Assembly: GCA_029204045.2 (NCBI GenBank)
Contig: CM055076.1
Span: forward strand, 20,648,269 to 20,712,268
Reading direction: 5' to 3'
Length of the DNA stretch: 64,000 nt
Source: Tillandsia leiboldiana
Taxonomy: Eukaryota > Streptophyta > Magnoliopsida > Poales > Bromeliaceae
Under the pieces are notes generated by a model. It did not search any database and was not told the origin of the DNA. It saw only the letters and a list, made by a program, of their open reading frames with translations. A program made the position numbers and the translations under genes. The stretch's first letter is position 1; each line of letters begins with the position of its first letter. Positions 31,552 to 42,658 of this stretch are shown here, piece by piece.

Positions 31552-33800
31552 TCCGTGACTGCCAAAACTGGCCCAGTCAGAGGGACTGCGTCGACAAGTC
31601 GCGATAGCAAATAACAAGCCTAACTCCGGAGTGGCACTCGAGGGGCGCGACCCCACCGAGGAAAGTATCCGTGCATCTCTGTCGAGCTCAAATGTGGCTC
31701 ATGCAGGCTATTGTCCAAATCCACGATCACCAAGATCGACAGTAACCAACAATACCAACTCTCACTCACAGGCTGGAAAACCACACAGTCGGGACCCACC
31801 GTCGACTCAGACGGCTCCCAAAATAAAACACTGATCTAAACACTGCTACCAGACTCCACTCGGCCCTCAAGCGTGAGTGTAACATGCATCCCACAACAAC
31901 CCGACCACTCGGCCAACTATCCGGGCGAGGAAACTCTAAGTCCAGGTAAAATAATAGATAACAGTGTGGGAATGTCTAAAGCATAAATAACCTAGCCCAA
32001 GTTGGAGTTTTCTACTAGTCTGGTTAAACATGTAGCATATGACGGGGTGCTAGGTCAAGTTCCAAAGATAGCATTTAATTTAACATATTTAGGAAGCAAT
32101 AAATCAATATGATCATCATGGCAACACAAGGAATATCAGTTCTCTCTTACTAGCATGCTTCCTAATACACTCACAATCATGCATGTTTCCTACAATATAG
32201 AATTAATGATCAGTCCACCAGTTTGGAAGACGAAGCAACCCACCTGGAAGTGCAAATCGATCCAAAGTCCAAAAATGCTGAAACTACACGGGGACAAGCC
32301 TCAGATTTCCACAATGCCAACGGGTCCAAAAACACCCAAAAACACCTCCTGGGTACAAAGATATAGCCCAACATTACAATCAACACAAAATTTCCAAGTG
32401 TACCATCTGCTGAAAATTCCGTCCCAAAGAAGCTTAATTATCACCCGCGAGATAAATTCCAAAAATTCTAATAAAAATACGTCAGCGATCCTCGCGAAGC
32501 GTAGATGTCAATCAAATCCTCACACGTCGAAATCCAATGCTCGAGTATAAAGATAAAAATCCAACAATGCGCTGCTATCCAGGAAAAACCACCAGCAAAC
32601 TAGGGGCTTAAAGATGTACCAGAAACCCCTAAAAAAACTCAAATCTGGAAGAAGTGGAAAATACAAAAATCGTAGATTTACCTCTCATGAATCCGACGCC
32701 ATGAAAATCGTCCAAAAATTCCATTGCAGTAGCTCTATGGACCTCATGGACCGAAACGCGATGAAAATAGGCCACCAACGAAAGAGCGTCACACTGCGCT
32801 AACTCGCCGAAGATGTCGATGCCGCGGCCTCCAAAAATTCTGAAACTCCTTCGCAAGATGCAAAATAAGATGAAGATCAAACACACTTAAAGGCTCAGAG
32901 GCAAAAGAGGTCAGAAAAAAAAGGGGGTAAAAGGCCCAAGAACTCGGCCTATTTATAGGCCCTCACCAAAAAGTTCAAAAAAATCCACCCTTATTGGGCT
33001 TTTGGGCCCAGATTTCGGGCGCCCGGAACTTTCGGGCTGCTACAGTGAGCCCAAAAGACGCCCCGGCCCGGCCCACAATCAGCGCCCTAATCCTCCTGGC
33101 TCCAACGCGTGTCCCGAATAGAGGACAGCGCGTGCGGAGCCAGCAGGCTTGTGCCACGTGGCCCCGACCTCCGAACGTGGGGCGGTGGCGCCCGCCAATC
33201 GCAGGGCGCCTCGTGGCGCCCCCACGTCGGCAGTCACCTGCCCCACCTGCCCCGCTCCCTCTGGCGCGTGGACCGCGCGCGCGTGAGCCGGCCATTCCGA
33301 GGCCGCCACGTGGCCCGCCCCGGTCCATGCGCCAGCCGGCGCGTTTCCGTGGACCACGTCGCGAGAGCCCGCCAGTCACAGGCTGCCACGTGTCCCCCGC
33401 GCCCGGTCCATGCACCAGCGCCAACTCTCTGTGGACCGCGCCGCATGCGCCGGCCAATCCGAGGCTGCCACGTGGCACAAGGCCGGTCCACGGCTTCCCC
33501 CATGCACCAAAATGCACAAAAAATTTTCGGGAGTCCGTTTTTGGGCATCCGGACTCCGAAAAAGGCAAGTAAATAGCCAATTTTCGACGTTTTTCCGTGT
33601 TGAATCCAAATATGACTTTGGATTAGCCTAAAGCCCTTTCTAAATTCTGACAAAAATAGCCGGAAGGCAGGCTCAATCCCGAAGCCTCACAAAGTCCGTC
33701 CAACACGTCCATTTGACGCGTTACGGGTCCGACACACCAATAATAGGTGTTCTACATCATGGGTCATGGGAGAATCTACACGGGGATCGGGGCTACTACA
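31552..33800 (-). mobile_element. Gypsy-type LTR, minus strand, 3' end missing
   Basis: Starts on the minus strand at 33800 with TGTAGTAGCCCCGATCCCC. CACGTG repeats at 33469, 33387 and 33307 (spacing about 81) and at 33155, TATA box (inverted CCTATTTATAGG) at 32949, and the CTCCGGAGTGGCACTCGAGG segment at 31625. Cut at 31551 where the next LTR begins. Confidence 0.78.
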
Positions 33801-36427
33801 CAGCTAAAGTAGGAACGGAAGTGGTATGCCTCTGCAAAACTATCACCGATAGAGGGTGTGAAAACTATATCCAACAGTAGTTCTCAGTGGGTACGATCTC
33901 CAAGACCAACGGTCTGCCCACTAAGTCTACTAAAGGCATAAGATAATAGAATACTGAAATGAAAGGATAAGCTGGAAAGAAATCTATAGCTATCATGCCT
34001 CTATTTGTCATGTTCAATGGGGAAAATAGATGATGATATGCAACCACACGAACATGAGGTGCTCAATCGACCCAATCGTAATCACTTCCCAAAAGGGTCC
34101 AGTCAAACCTGCACCTACCTACTACCACACATCCATCCTGGGACGGGATTTACGTAGGGTGTCCCACACGGACTGCATCGACAAATCACGATAGTAAAGT
34201 AACAGGCCCAGCTCCGGAGCGGCACTCGAGAGGAGCGACCCCACCGAGAAAGTATCCGCGCATCTCTGTCGAGCTCAAACTGGCTCATGCAGGTTATAGT
34301 CCAAATCCACTATCAATCAGATCGACAATGTCCAACTCACAACACTAACCCACTAGCTAAAGGTACTCAACAGCCGGGACCGCCATCAACCTAAACGACT
34401 CCCAAAACAGGAATCCAACTCAACACTCTAAGACTCACTGGCTGGAGATACTCTACAGCCACAACAACGAATGGTCTGAAAACCCCGGAAGACTAATACC
34501 TACAATCTAAATCAAACAAGAATAGGCTATAGGCATAGCCTCCCGTCGTTCTCGACCCGAGAATGAAAACAACCCTTAGAACCCAGATCATTCAAACCCT
34601 CTCGGGTGAGGAAGTTTGCAAGAAAAGATGATTTTTATTGCTAAATACCATTTCCACTCAGACCCTCTCGGGGTGAGGATAAAAATAGCTCTCTTTTTAG
34701 AAAACCGTCTCAATTTGATAAAACCAACTTTTATAGATTTTAGTTATTACGAAAATCGGTTAAAAACAAGTTTATTCTGCGAACCCCGAAGGGCTAATGC
34801 CTTCACCCAATCAAACAAGAACAGGCTCCGTCGACCCTTAGAAATTCAAAAGGAAAAATACTGGTTTACTAAAAACATGAATGTCCAAAACATTATGGGT
34901 TCAAGGTCCTGATATCACAAGCACACCACGGCCACAAACTTAGTAGCGACAACAGAACGGAGAATACCTGACTACTCGGGACCACCGTTTACCCAAACGG
35001 CTCCCAACACAGGCACAACACTAGCCACAGCTACCAGACTCCACTCGGCCCCCAGACACGAGTGCGACATGCATCCCACACTATCCCGACCACTCGCCCC
35101 ACTACCCGGGCGAGGAAAAGCTCTATGTCCAGGAAAAAAGAATGTAAGGGGTGAAAACTAGAACACAAAAGAACCTAGCCCAAGTGAGAGTTTTCTAGCA
35201 GTCTGGTTTAATATATGCAATCATATGTCAGGGTGCTAGTCAAAGTCCCATAATTCTATAAATATCATGATACAATAATAATAACACCTATTCTAGCATG
35301 CTGAGATCTATCATACTAGAATTAATAGAAAGTCCACAGTTTTGGAAGAAATCAAACCAACCCACCTCGTTTGCCGCCAATTGCTTGTAGACATTTGCAA
35401 TTGGAATCCCGCAGCAACACGCCCTTTTTCGAAACAAAAAACCCAACGGTGCTCACCACGAGCGAACGGTACACCCTGAAAAGCCCGGAGGTGAACTGCG
35501 CGGCAAAACGGCACCTCCAACAACGGTCCTTGACAGGGACAAGGGCACAGAGTTCAAAGGAAAAATCCCGACAGCAAAAGGCAAAAATTGTGCCGAAAAA
35601 CATCGCAAAACACGAGGCAGAACCTACCTTAACGCCGGTGCGCCGTCAAACTTGCGCACACACATCCGTCCGCCTCCAAGGGACACCTCGCGCGTGCTCC
35701 ATAGCACAAATGGCGCGCTTGCGACACCTCATGACCACCCCCACGGGCTCTCTCTTCCTCCCCCAAGTACCCACGGATGGAGCAAAAGAGAAAAATAAGG
35801 AAAATAGGACGTTTCGGGCTTTATATAGCCCAAAACGCCAAGATTCGGGCCCCGATTCCCACATTTGAGCGCCCGAAATCCCTTCGGGCAAGCTACAGTG
35901 GGCGCCACGTGCGCCCACCCCCCCACGCGACCAATCGGAGGCCGCCACGTGGCCGCACCCATGCCCCACGTGTCAACGCGCGTGCCAGGGACGCGTCGCG
36001 TCGCGTCGATGCGACCAACGGGGTGTTGCCACGTGGCGCCGCCCGCGTTCCCCCGTGCCAGGCCAGCGTCGCTCCCCCACTCGCTTGTCGCCTTAGCCGC
36101 CGCGCTCAATGCGGCGCCGCCGCATGGCGCCACCCACGTGCGCCCACGCCCCGCGCCAGCGCCTGCTCCGCGCCTCTCCTCACTCGACACGTGGCACCGC
36201 GCAGCTTCGCTGCTCCCGGTGCACGCGTGTGGGTCGTGAGCTAGCCCGCAACCGAAATGAGCCCGTTAGCCTATTTTCACCCGAAAATAGCTATTTTCAC
36301 TATTTTCATGCGCTGAGTCCGTTTTTGGGGTCCGTTTGACGCACAACGCACTCGATACACCAAAAATGGGTATTTTCTCGCCGCCAACCACACGGTCAAG
36401 CCACACGGGAAAAAATGGGACACCACA
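33801..36427 (-). mobile_element. Gypsy-type LTR, minus strand, 3' end missing
   Basis: Starts on the minus strand at 36427 with TGTGGTGTCCCA. CACGTG at 36030, 35967, 35946 and 35906; inverted TATA (TTTATATAGCC) at 35819; CTCCGGAGCGGCACTCGAGA at 34215. It ends abruptly where the previous LTR starts. Confidence 0.75.
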
Positions 36428-37647
36428 AGTGGCATATGTTTAAGAGTTAAACAAAGGTTATATAATAGAGTATTGAACTTAGAGTCATAACTCTAAGGTT
36501 TATGTGCAATGGGTGAGGTTATTGAGAAAAGCAAATGTAAACCCTAGAGCATGGTCTTTGGGTGTGTGGGCAAATGAACAATAACTTTAACTTCAATTTG
36601 AGTTAAATGAGTTAAAGAGAAAAGCATAAAGAATCCAAGTGACTTTCTTGCTACCCTTGAGGTAAGGACCTAGGGTAAGAGATAAGTGAATGAAAAGAAT
36701 TGCTTAAAGAGCAAAAGAAGCTAAAAGCTTAAGTGAATGAAAAGAAAAGACAAATTCACACCTTCGGAGGTTAAACTCGTGTTGGAGAGTAAGCGTAAGG
36801 GCCATCTCTTGGGCACAGACCCGTATGATCGAGTTACTTCCCTTGGGCGAGATAGCCCACGAGTGGGCTATCAACGCCTTTGGATTTATCTCGTCTTATG
36901 ATAGCATGACTGCCGGGCACGGACCCGTTGGGCGAGACTTCGAAAGGGATAAGCAACTTGAACTAAAACACAAGAATGTGAATGAGTAAAAGAGAATGAA
37001 TAAAGTAGTCATGTGGCAGGGCTAGTGTTGAACCTTGGTAGCGGCATAGTGGCCGTGTCATGGCAATAGTATTATTTTATATAAGCATGATAAATAGTAT
37101 TTACAGTTTTTTTATCATGATATTATCTATTGTATTGCTTCCATTGGACCAAGCGGTGTAGAACATTCTCTCTCGGTGGTTGAAACTACTGGGAACTTTA
37201 AGTAGTTCTCACACCCTTGGGTGACCATCTACGGGACCAGGTATATCGGGCAAGGCACACTATTGGGGCAAGGGCCTAGCAGCTTAGCGATCTAGAGTTG
37301 CAAGTATCATTTTGGGTTCATTTTGAGTGAAATTTATATGTGAGGAAAAATGTTGTAAATCTTAAATGTTTAAAGTTTTCATTTTTAAGTTTTTGAATGA
37401 AAGTTGTAATTTACTTTATATTTAAAGTTTCACTCATGTATTTACTTTCATACTCTTTAAACTAGTTGTTTGAATGAATGAAAGTTTTATTTGCATAGTT
37501 TAGTACTCTAATTTATACTCTTTCACTTGCACTAAACTGTGTTGTAATGGATGTAATTGTTCCTTTCGGGTGTTGAGAGGTCATGCCCGATTGACGGGTC
37601 TGTTGGCATGCCCGAACTGGCCAAATAGGCAGTCTTGGGGCGTGACA
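36428..37647 (+). mobile_element. LTR 3' part, plus strand
   Basis: Resembles the R-U5 half of the long LTRs (GTTGAAACTACTGGGAACTT, TTCTCACACCC, cargo-free) and ends TTGGGGCGTGACA, the typical terminus. U3 is absent. Confidence 0.6.
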
Positions 37648-37730
37648 GATTCCTCCATCTCTTTCAGTCGGAAACTTGAGATACTTGACTTCTAGTTTCG
37701 TGAACGAAACTCCTTTTTAGGAGGGGTGAA
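37648..37730 (+). other. Residual internal DNA with polypurine-like tract
   Basis: 83 bp between two LTRs. It ends AGGAGGGGTGAA just before the next LTR, as a polypurine tract would. No primer site is visible, so most of the element interior has been lost. Confidence 0.5.
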
Positions 37731-40216
37731 TGTAGTATACTGAACTTTAGCAAATTGCCGAGTTATAGTGTGTTGAGGGGTGTTTTATACCCTTCGAATA
37801 TTTTGGTGAGCTTCAGGAAGGTTCTAGAAGATTTCCGGAGCAATTTGGCGCGAAACTGAAATTTTTAGAAAAAGCTAAAAATTTGAAGTCTGGTCTTCGG
37901 GGTTCGGACCCTGGAGGGAAGGTCCGGACCTTCAGCACGAACCCTGAGATTCCCAGCTTCGGGGTCCGGACGTTGGAGGGAAAGTCCGGACCTTCGTCGC
38001 GCAACTGTGGGAGATCCATCAGGGTCCAAACCTTGAAGGGAAGGTCCAGACCTTGGCAGTTTAGGAGCACTTATAAGAATTGTAATTTCTTTTCTTACGG
38101 GGGCTTATGGAGATATTGTTACAATAGAGATTATATACCCTCTTCTCCACCATTTCTCCTCTCATTTGGGAGAGTGTAAGAGAGCTTGAGAGAGGTGTGT
38201 TCTCTCATCTCTTCTTGAATTTTCTTCCTCTAGCTCCTCTCTAATCTTTGCTTTTTTTTTTCATTCTTCTCTTCACCATTGGAGCTTGCACCTTCGGCAT
38301 GGAGGGAAGCAAGAGCTTGAAAAAGAAAGAGGTTTGGAGTCCTAATCCCCATCCTTAGCACTTCCAAGGTGGGATTTGAACTTGAGTAAGATTAGAAACC
38401 CTTCTTTTCTATCTTTTGGGGGTTTTCTTATTTGGAAACCTAGTTTTTGAAAACTAGTGTTTATTGGGGTTTTTTTATTTTGAGCTTTTGGATTGGAATT
38501 GATGGGTATAGAACATCCTTATATGTTGGATTTGAAGCCCACTTTGCATTGATTTCAAGATCTAGGAAGTTTTCTTGGTCTAAGCCATTTTCCACCTATT
38601 TTTCCTATGATTTTGAAGAAATTTTGTGAGTAGCTTTTTGTGGTGTTTTGACCCTTTGAAAACTTGTCTTAGGGCTTAAGAGAGTTAGTGGGCAACTTGA
38701 TTTTGATCTCCCACAAAGATTTAGCGACTATTCGATAGACTTGACCTCACCGAAATGTGTGAACTCTCTCTATATCTTCTTTAGACTTTTAGGGCATAGT
38801 GGTTATATTAAACATGCATCGTTTAATTTATCATAATTTTTGATCATATATTTGAACACCTTTATGTGTAGAAAATTTCATACTTTATGTAGTAGAGGTA
38901 TATGTTGCATATGCATGGGCACTATAAAATGGGATTGAATAACAATTTTCTTATTTTTATAAGTTTTGACATGAGTAGAGAACACCGATACATGCTATAG
39001 AAATATTGGGACATGTTATGCATATGGTCATGTACACTTGGACAATATGACATTAGTGTCATCTAATATAGTTGAGATATAAGTAGAAAACTTCTAAACC
39101 TGTATAATCAAGAAAAAAATTATGAGATTTCATGTTTGAGACATGATGATAATTAGTGTATGATAAACTCTTTCAACAAGTAATATATTTCCTACATTGT
39201 ATACAAGACATTGACACTATGAGATATTGTACCCCGACCTAAAGGTCAGAGATGTTATTTCGTATTTTAGACACGATGATTGGAACTTTTCTTGCTTGTC
39301 AATTGTGCTCATTCGCACATGCTTGGTAGAGTCGCTCCCTCCAAGCTAGCACTCCGGAGCTGGCCATTGCGACATCATGCTCGTCGTATGGGATTGGGCG
39401 TCGATTGGGCTGTCGTGGGGTAGGCATAGCTCCGTAGGGGGGTGCCACCACGGGACCATGAGGAATGTCTCAAGCTAAGACTCACTCAATGAAAGTCTTT
39501 AAGAGAAATGAATAAAGTTAACTAAACTTGACATTGAACATCACATAGATAATGCATTCATAGTAATTGGGCATTCATGTTAGCAGTGTAATTTCATACT
39601 GTTGTTATCTTGTACTTGAGTATAGAGGCATGATAGTAGTAGAGTTACTTTTCTCCAGTTGTTTATTTTACCTCCATTTTATTTCAGCTGCTATACTATC
39701 TTTTGCCTTAGTTGACCTAGTGGTGTATTTCGCTTTTCTCGGTGGCCTACCCACTGGAAACTATTGACTAATAATTCTCACCCCCATTAGTTTGTTATTT
39801 TTATTTTAGAGCTATCCACAGCGGGAGAGGCTCGAGACCGTGGCAAGGGAGTTGCGCATAGCTAGGGTCGTTCTCCGTGCCTCTTGAGATGGTCTAGGCA
39901 TCTCTCATTTTTTCTTTTAGATGTGAGAGCTGTTTATGTATTTTGCTAGAGAGACCATCCTATATTTTGTATGATGTACTTGAAAGGATTCTAATTGTAT
40001 ATTGTTTTAAATCTTGTATGGTTATAGCTACCTCTATTTCTTTTATGTTTATGTTTAGTTTAGTTGTTCTTGTGCTCTTTTTACTAGTAGGATGTGTATC
40101 TCGTTTCCTTCTCGCTTCTTTGTTGTAGATGCCTTGTGTGTACCGGGGGATACCTTGTGCACACGCGGGTCTGTGCACGTGCCGAGTAGGCTTCCGTTGG
40201 GGCCCGGGGCGTGACA
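37731..40216 (+). mobile_element. Complete LTR, plus strand (2.5 kb)
   Basis: Starts TGTAGTATACTGAAC, ends GGGGCGTGACA. U3 has three units of about 70 bp with GGTCCGGACCTTC-like sequence (37896-38062). A promoter-like region precedes 38120, and GTCGCTCCCTCCAAGC lies near 39330. Flanks do not match as a target duplication. Confidence 0.78.
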
Positions 40217-41932
40217 CTTATGGTCTTACATGCATCATTTATTGTCAATTTACTACTTGAACTAACATTTAGCATGCACCAATATAATTTAAGAAATTAT
40301 GCTATAGACATGAAAGGCGATCTAATAGCTTCGGTTCAACACAATCCACCTCAAAATGCTCCTAATCGCTTGTTGACACTTACGATTAGGCTCTCGGATG
40401 CGTTTGGCTTGTCGTTAGCACTAACGAACCCCAAGTTTCTTGAAATCAGCTCGTTTCTTCAAATTCTTCATCAGGATTTCACCGTTCTCGAATCCAAGTT
40501 GTTGAGGGTGTTTCTCCAACCTTAAATCAAGTTTCCAAATGTTTAATTAGGTCCAAAACCCCTTAGAAACAAAACCTCCAATTCTAACCCTAGTTTCTTA
40601 TTTCTCACAAGAACACCCAAAAAATCATGGTGTTAACTTGATCAAACTAGGTGAGAGGAGTATTGGGAACTCAAGAATGCTAAATTCAAAAGATTTGAGT
40701 CGATACGAACTCTTAAATCCAAAACCCTTACCTTTGCCCTAGACTCCCTTGCCTTTTTCTTGCTCCAAGAAGCTCCAAGAACACTCCTAATGCACTCCCC
40801 AAGCTTTTCTCCATCAAAATCCCACCTTGGGGGAGGTCCCTAGAGGGAGAGAAGGGGAGGAGAAGAGAAAAGGATTTTCTCTTAGGTTAGGGCGTGCACA
40901 GTTTGGGCGAAGAAGAGGCCGGGTCCACTTTTATAACCCTTGTAACAAAATTCCCATAGGTCCCTCTACTTTTCCCTAGGCGAAAAGGCATCCCTCTCAG
41001 TGTGCGTAGGTTTCGGGCGCATGCGAGGAGATTCGGATGCCTGAATCATCGGGACACTGTTCCTCAGGGCGCCCACAGGGTCTTTCGGGCGTCCGATTTT
41101 TCGGACTGCGCGCTGCATTGTTCTCGAGTTGAGGATCTGATTGTACGGCTCAGGGCGCCCGACCAATGCCCGTCTGTGGTTTCGGGCGCCCACGAAACAT
41201 TTCGGGCTCCCAAAGATTCTTTTTTTTTGAGTTTTTCGACTCTGTTTCGATCCAAATTCATTTTGATTCGATCTAAACTTGCTCTAACTCACTTAAGACA
41301 TTTTCACCGTCGTCCTGCCCGTACTTTACTCAATTGATCAAAGTTTAATATTTTCTTATCCCGTTTTCGTGCCGATTTCACGCCGAAAACGCTCCAATGA
41401 GCTTGAAACTTCGCCTGGCCAACCGGAATAATCTTCTAAGCCACTCCTCACCAGACCTCGTTATTTGTGGATGTTCGGTTCACTGCAAGAGGAGTCACCT
41501 AGGGTTAATGAAATCCTAGATGTAAGTATATTTTTTTTTGTAAAATTGCTCATAAGTCCCTCCCAATTTAATATTTTAATCTCATTTCCTCACGATACGC
41601 GTATTTTGCGTCATAACATTCGCCATCAAGTTTCACACAAAACGGTATATAAAATATAACACTTTTTTCATAAAAACTGTCGTGAAAAGCTCTATTTCGC
41701 ATTTTTCCGTGGTTTCGCTTCGTATAATTCAAAATCAGACTTCACCACGACGTTCAGCGCGGTCCGACCGTTTAGATAGCGATTTTGTTTTGTCGTAATT
41801 AGATTCCGATTTACAAAGTTAGCCATTTCTCTAACTATATCTCTCAAAATTTAAATTTTAAATTTAAAATTAAAAATAATTTTGAATTTAAAATTACAGT
41901 TATTACATTACTTTTCAAAATTTTGTGTAAAC
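40217..41932 (-). mobile_element. Probable LTR 5' half, minus strand
   Basis: Minus-strand order resembles other LTRs: U3-like GGGCGCCCGA repeats (41000-41210), TATA-like GTTATAAAAGTGG (about 40935), and a leader rich in AAGCTTGGGGAGTGC. It abuts the complete plus-strand LTR at 40216. The right boundary (…GTGTAAACA) is uncertain. Confidence 0.45.
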
Positions 41933-42257
41933 AGGAACTAGCCCAACGATTCGAGTTGCATCCGTATCTAAGGCTGATCAGCTACGTCGATAATCCGGTG
42001 ATAGAAGGATCGCACGTGAGACGCACGAGGAAGGAGAAAATCCGGCGAGTGCCGTGTGGGAATATCGGCGCGTCAATGGGTTATCGAAAACCCAGTTCTG
42101 TTTTGATACCCCCGCACAATTTCCCTCCCTCGCCCCTCTGCCGCCCCGCGCGCCCCACTTCCCACCCCCTCTCATACTTGTTTCTAAAACCTAAACCTTC
42201 TTCTCTACACATCTCTCTCCTCTTCCTCTACGTTTCCTCTCCCTTTTTGCAATCTGA

Positions 42258-42398
42258 AATTGCCCAAAATCTATAAAGCGGTTTTTCCAATCCTTTCTTC
42301 TTTCGTACTAGTAATTCTGAGGGTTCAGTTCCTTTCCTAATTCTCTTTACTTGGTTAAGAGATATGTGCTCCCGATACTAAGCCATGATCTCGTTGAG
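42258..42398 (+). other. PEX3: Probable PEX3 5' UTR exon
   Basis: A pyrimidine-rich leader ends at TCGTTGAG before a donor GTAACAAA at 42399. A matching acceptor (TATATAG, 42467) lies six bases upstream of the PEX3 ATG, so the 5' UTR is probably split by a 69-bp intron. Two short upstream ORFs fall here (ATG at 42364 and 42385). The left boundary is a guess because the transcription start cannot be read. Confidence 0.45.
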
Positions 42399-42473
42399 GT
42401 AACAAACATATTTACCTATTTTTGCTCCCTATAAGTTACGGTTTTTTCGTCATTTTACCTTATATAGGTGTTT

Positions 42474-42658
42474 ATGTTGAAATTTCTGCAAAGCAGGGGT
42501 TTCTGGAGCAGGCACCGGAGGAAGATCTTGATTTCTCTCGGGGTAATTGGGAGTGGGTATACGATTTATAAGCTCTATGATGCTCACAGGAGGAGGATAT
42601 GCCATGTGGAGCAGCAATTGGATGGTGAACGCCAAGTCGACGATCTTATTAAGGCCCA
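42474..42658 (+). CDS. PEX3: PEX3 exon 1
   Basis: ATG at 42474; the in-frame GTG at 42468 is only an open-frame extension. It encodes the basic N-terminus, the single transmembrane helix and the start of the cytosolic coiled region, ending GCC CA before donor GTAAGG. The phase-2 remainder joins exon 2 to make CAA (Gln). Confidence 0.92.

Noticed and set aside
32975..33653. Open frames up to 201 codons at 33 kb
   Set aside because: Same explanation: they lie in the U3 of an inverted LTR and follow its 81-bp repeats.
37896..38062. GGTCCGGACC repeats as a CRISPR-like array
   Set aside because: Plant LTR context; units are adjacent and degenerate with no spacer structure, and similar units occur in the U3 of the related LTR at 52655-52960.
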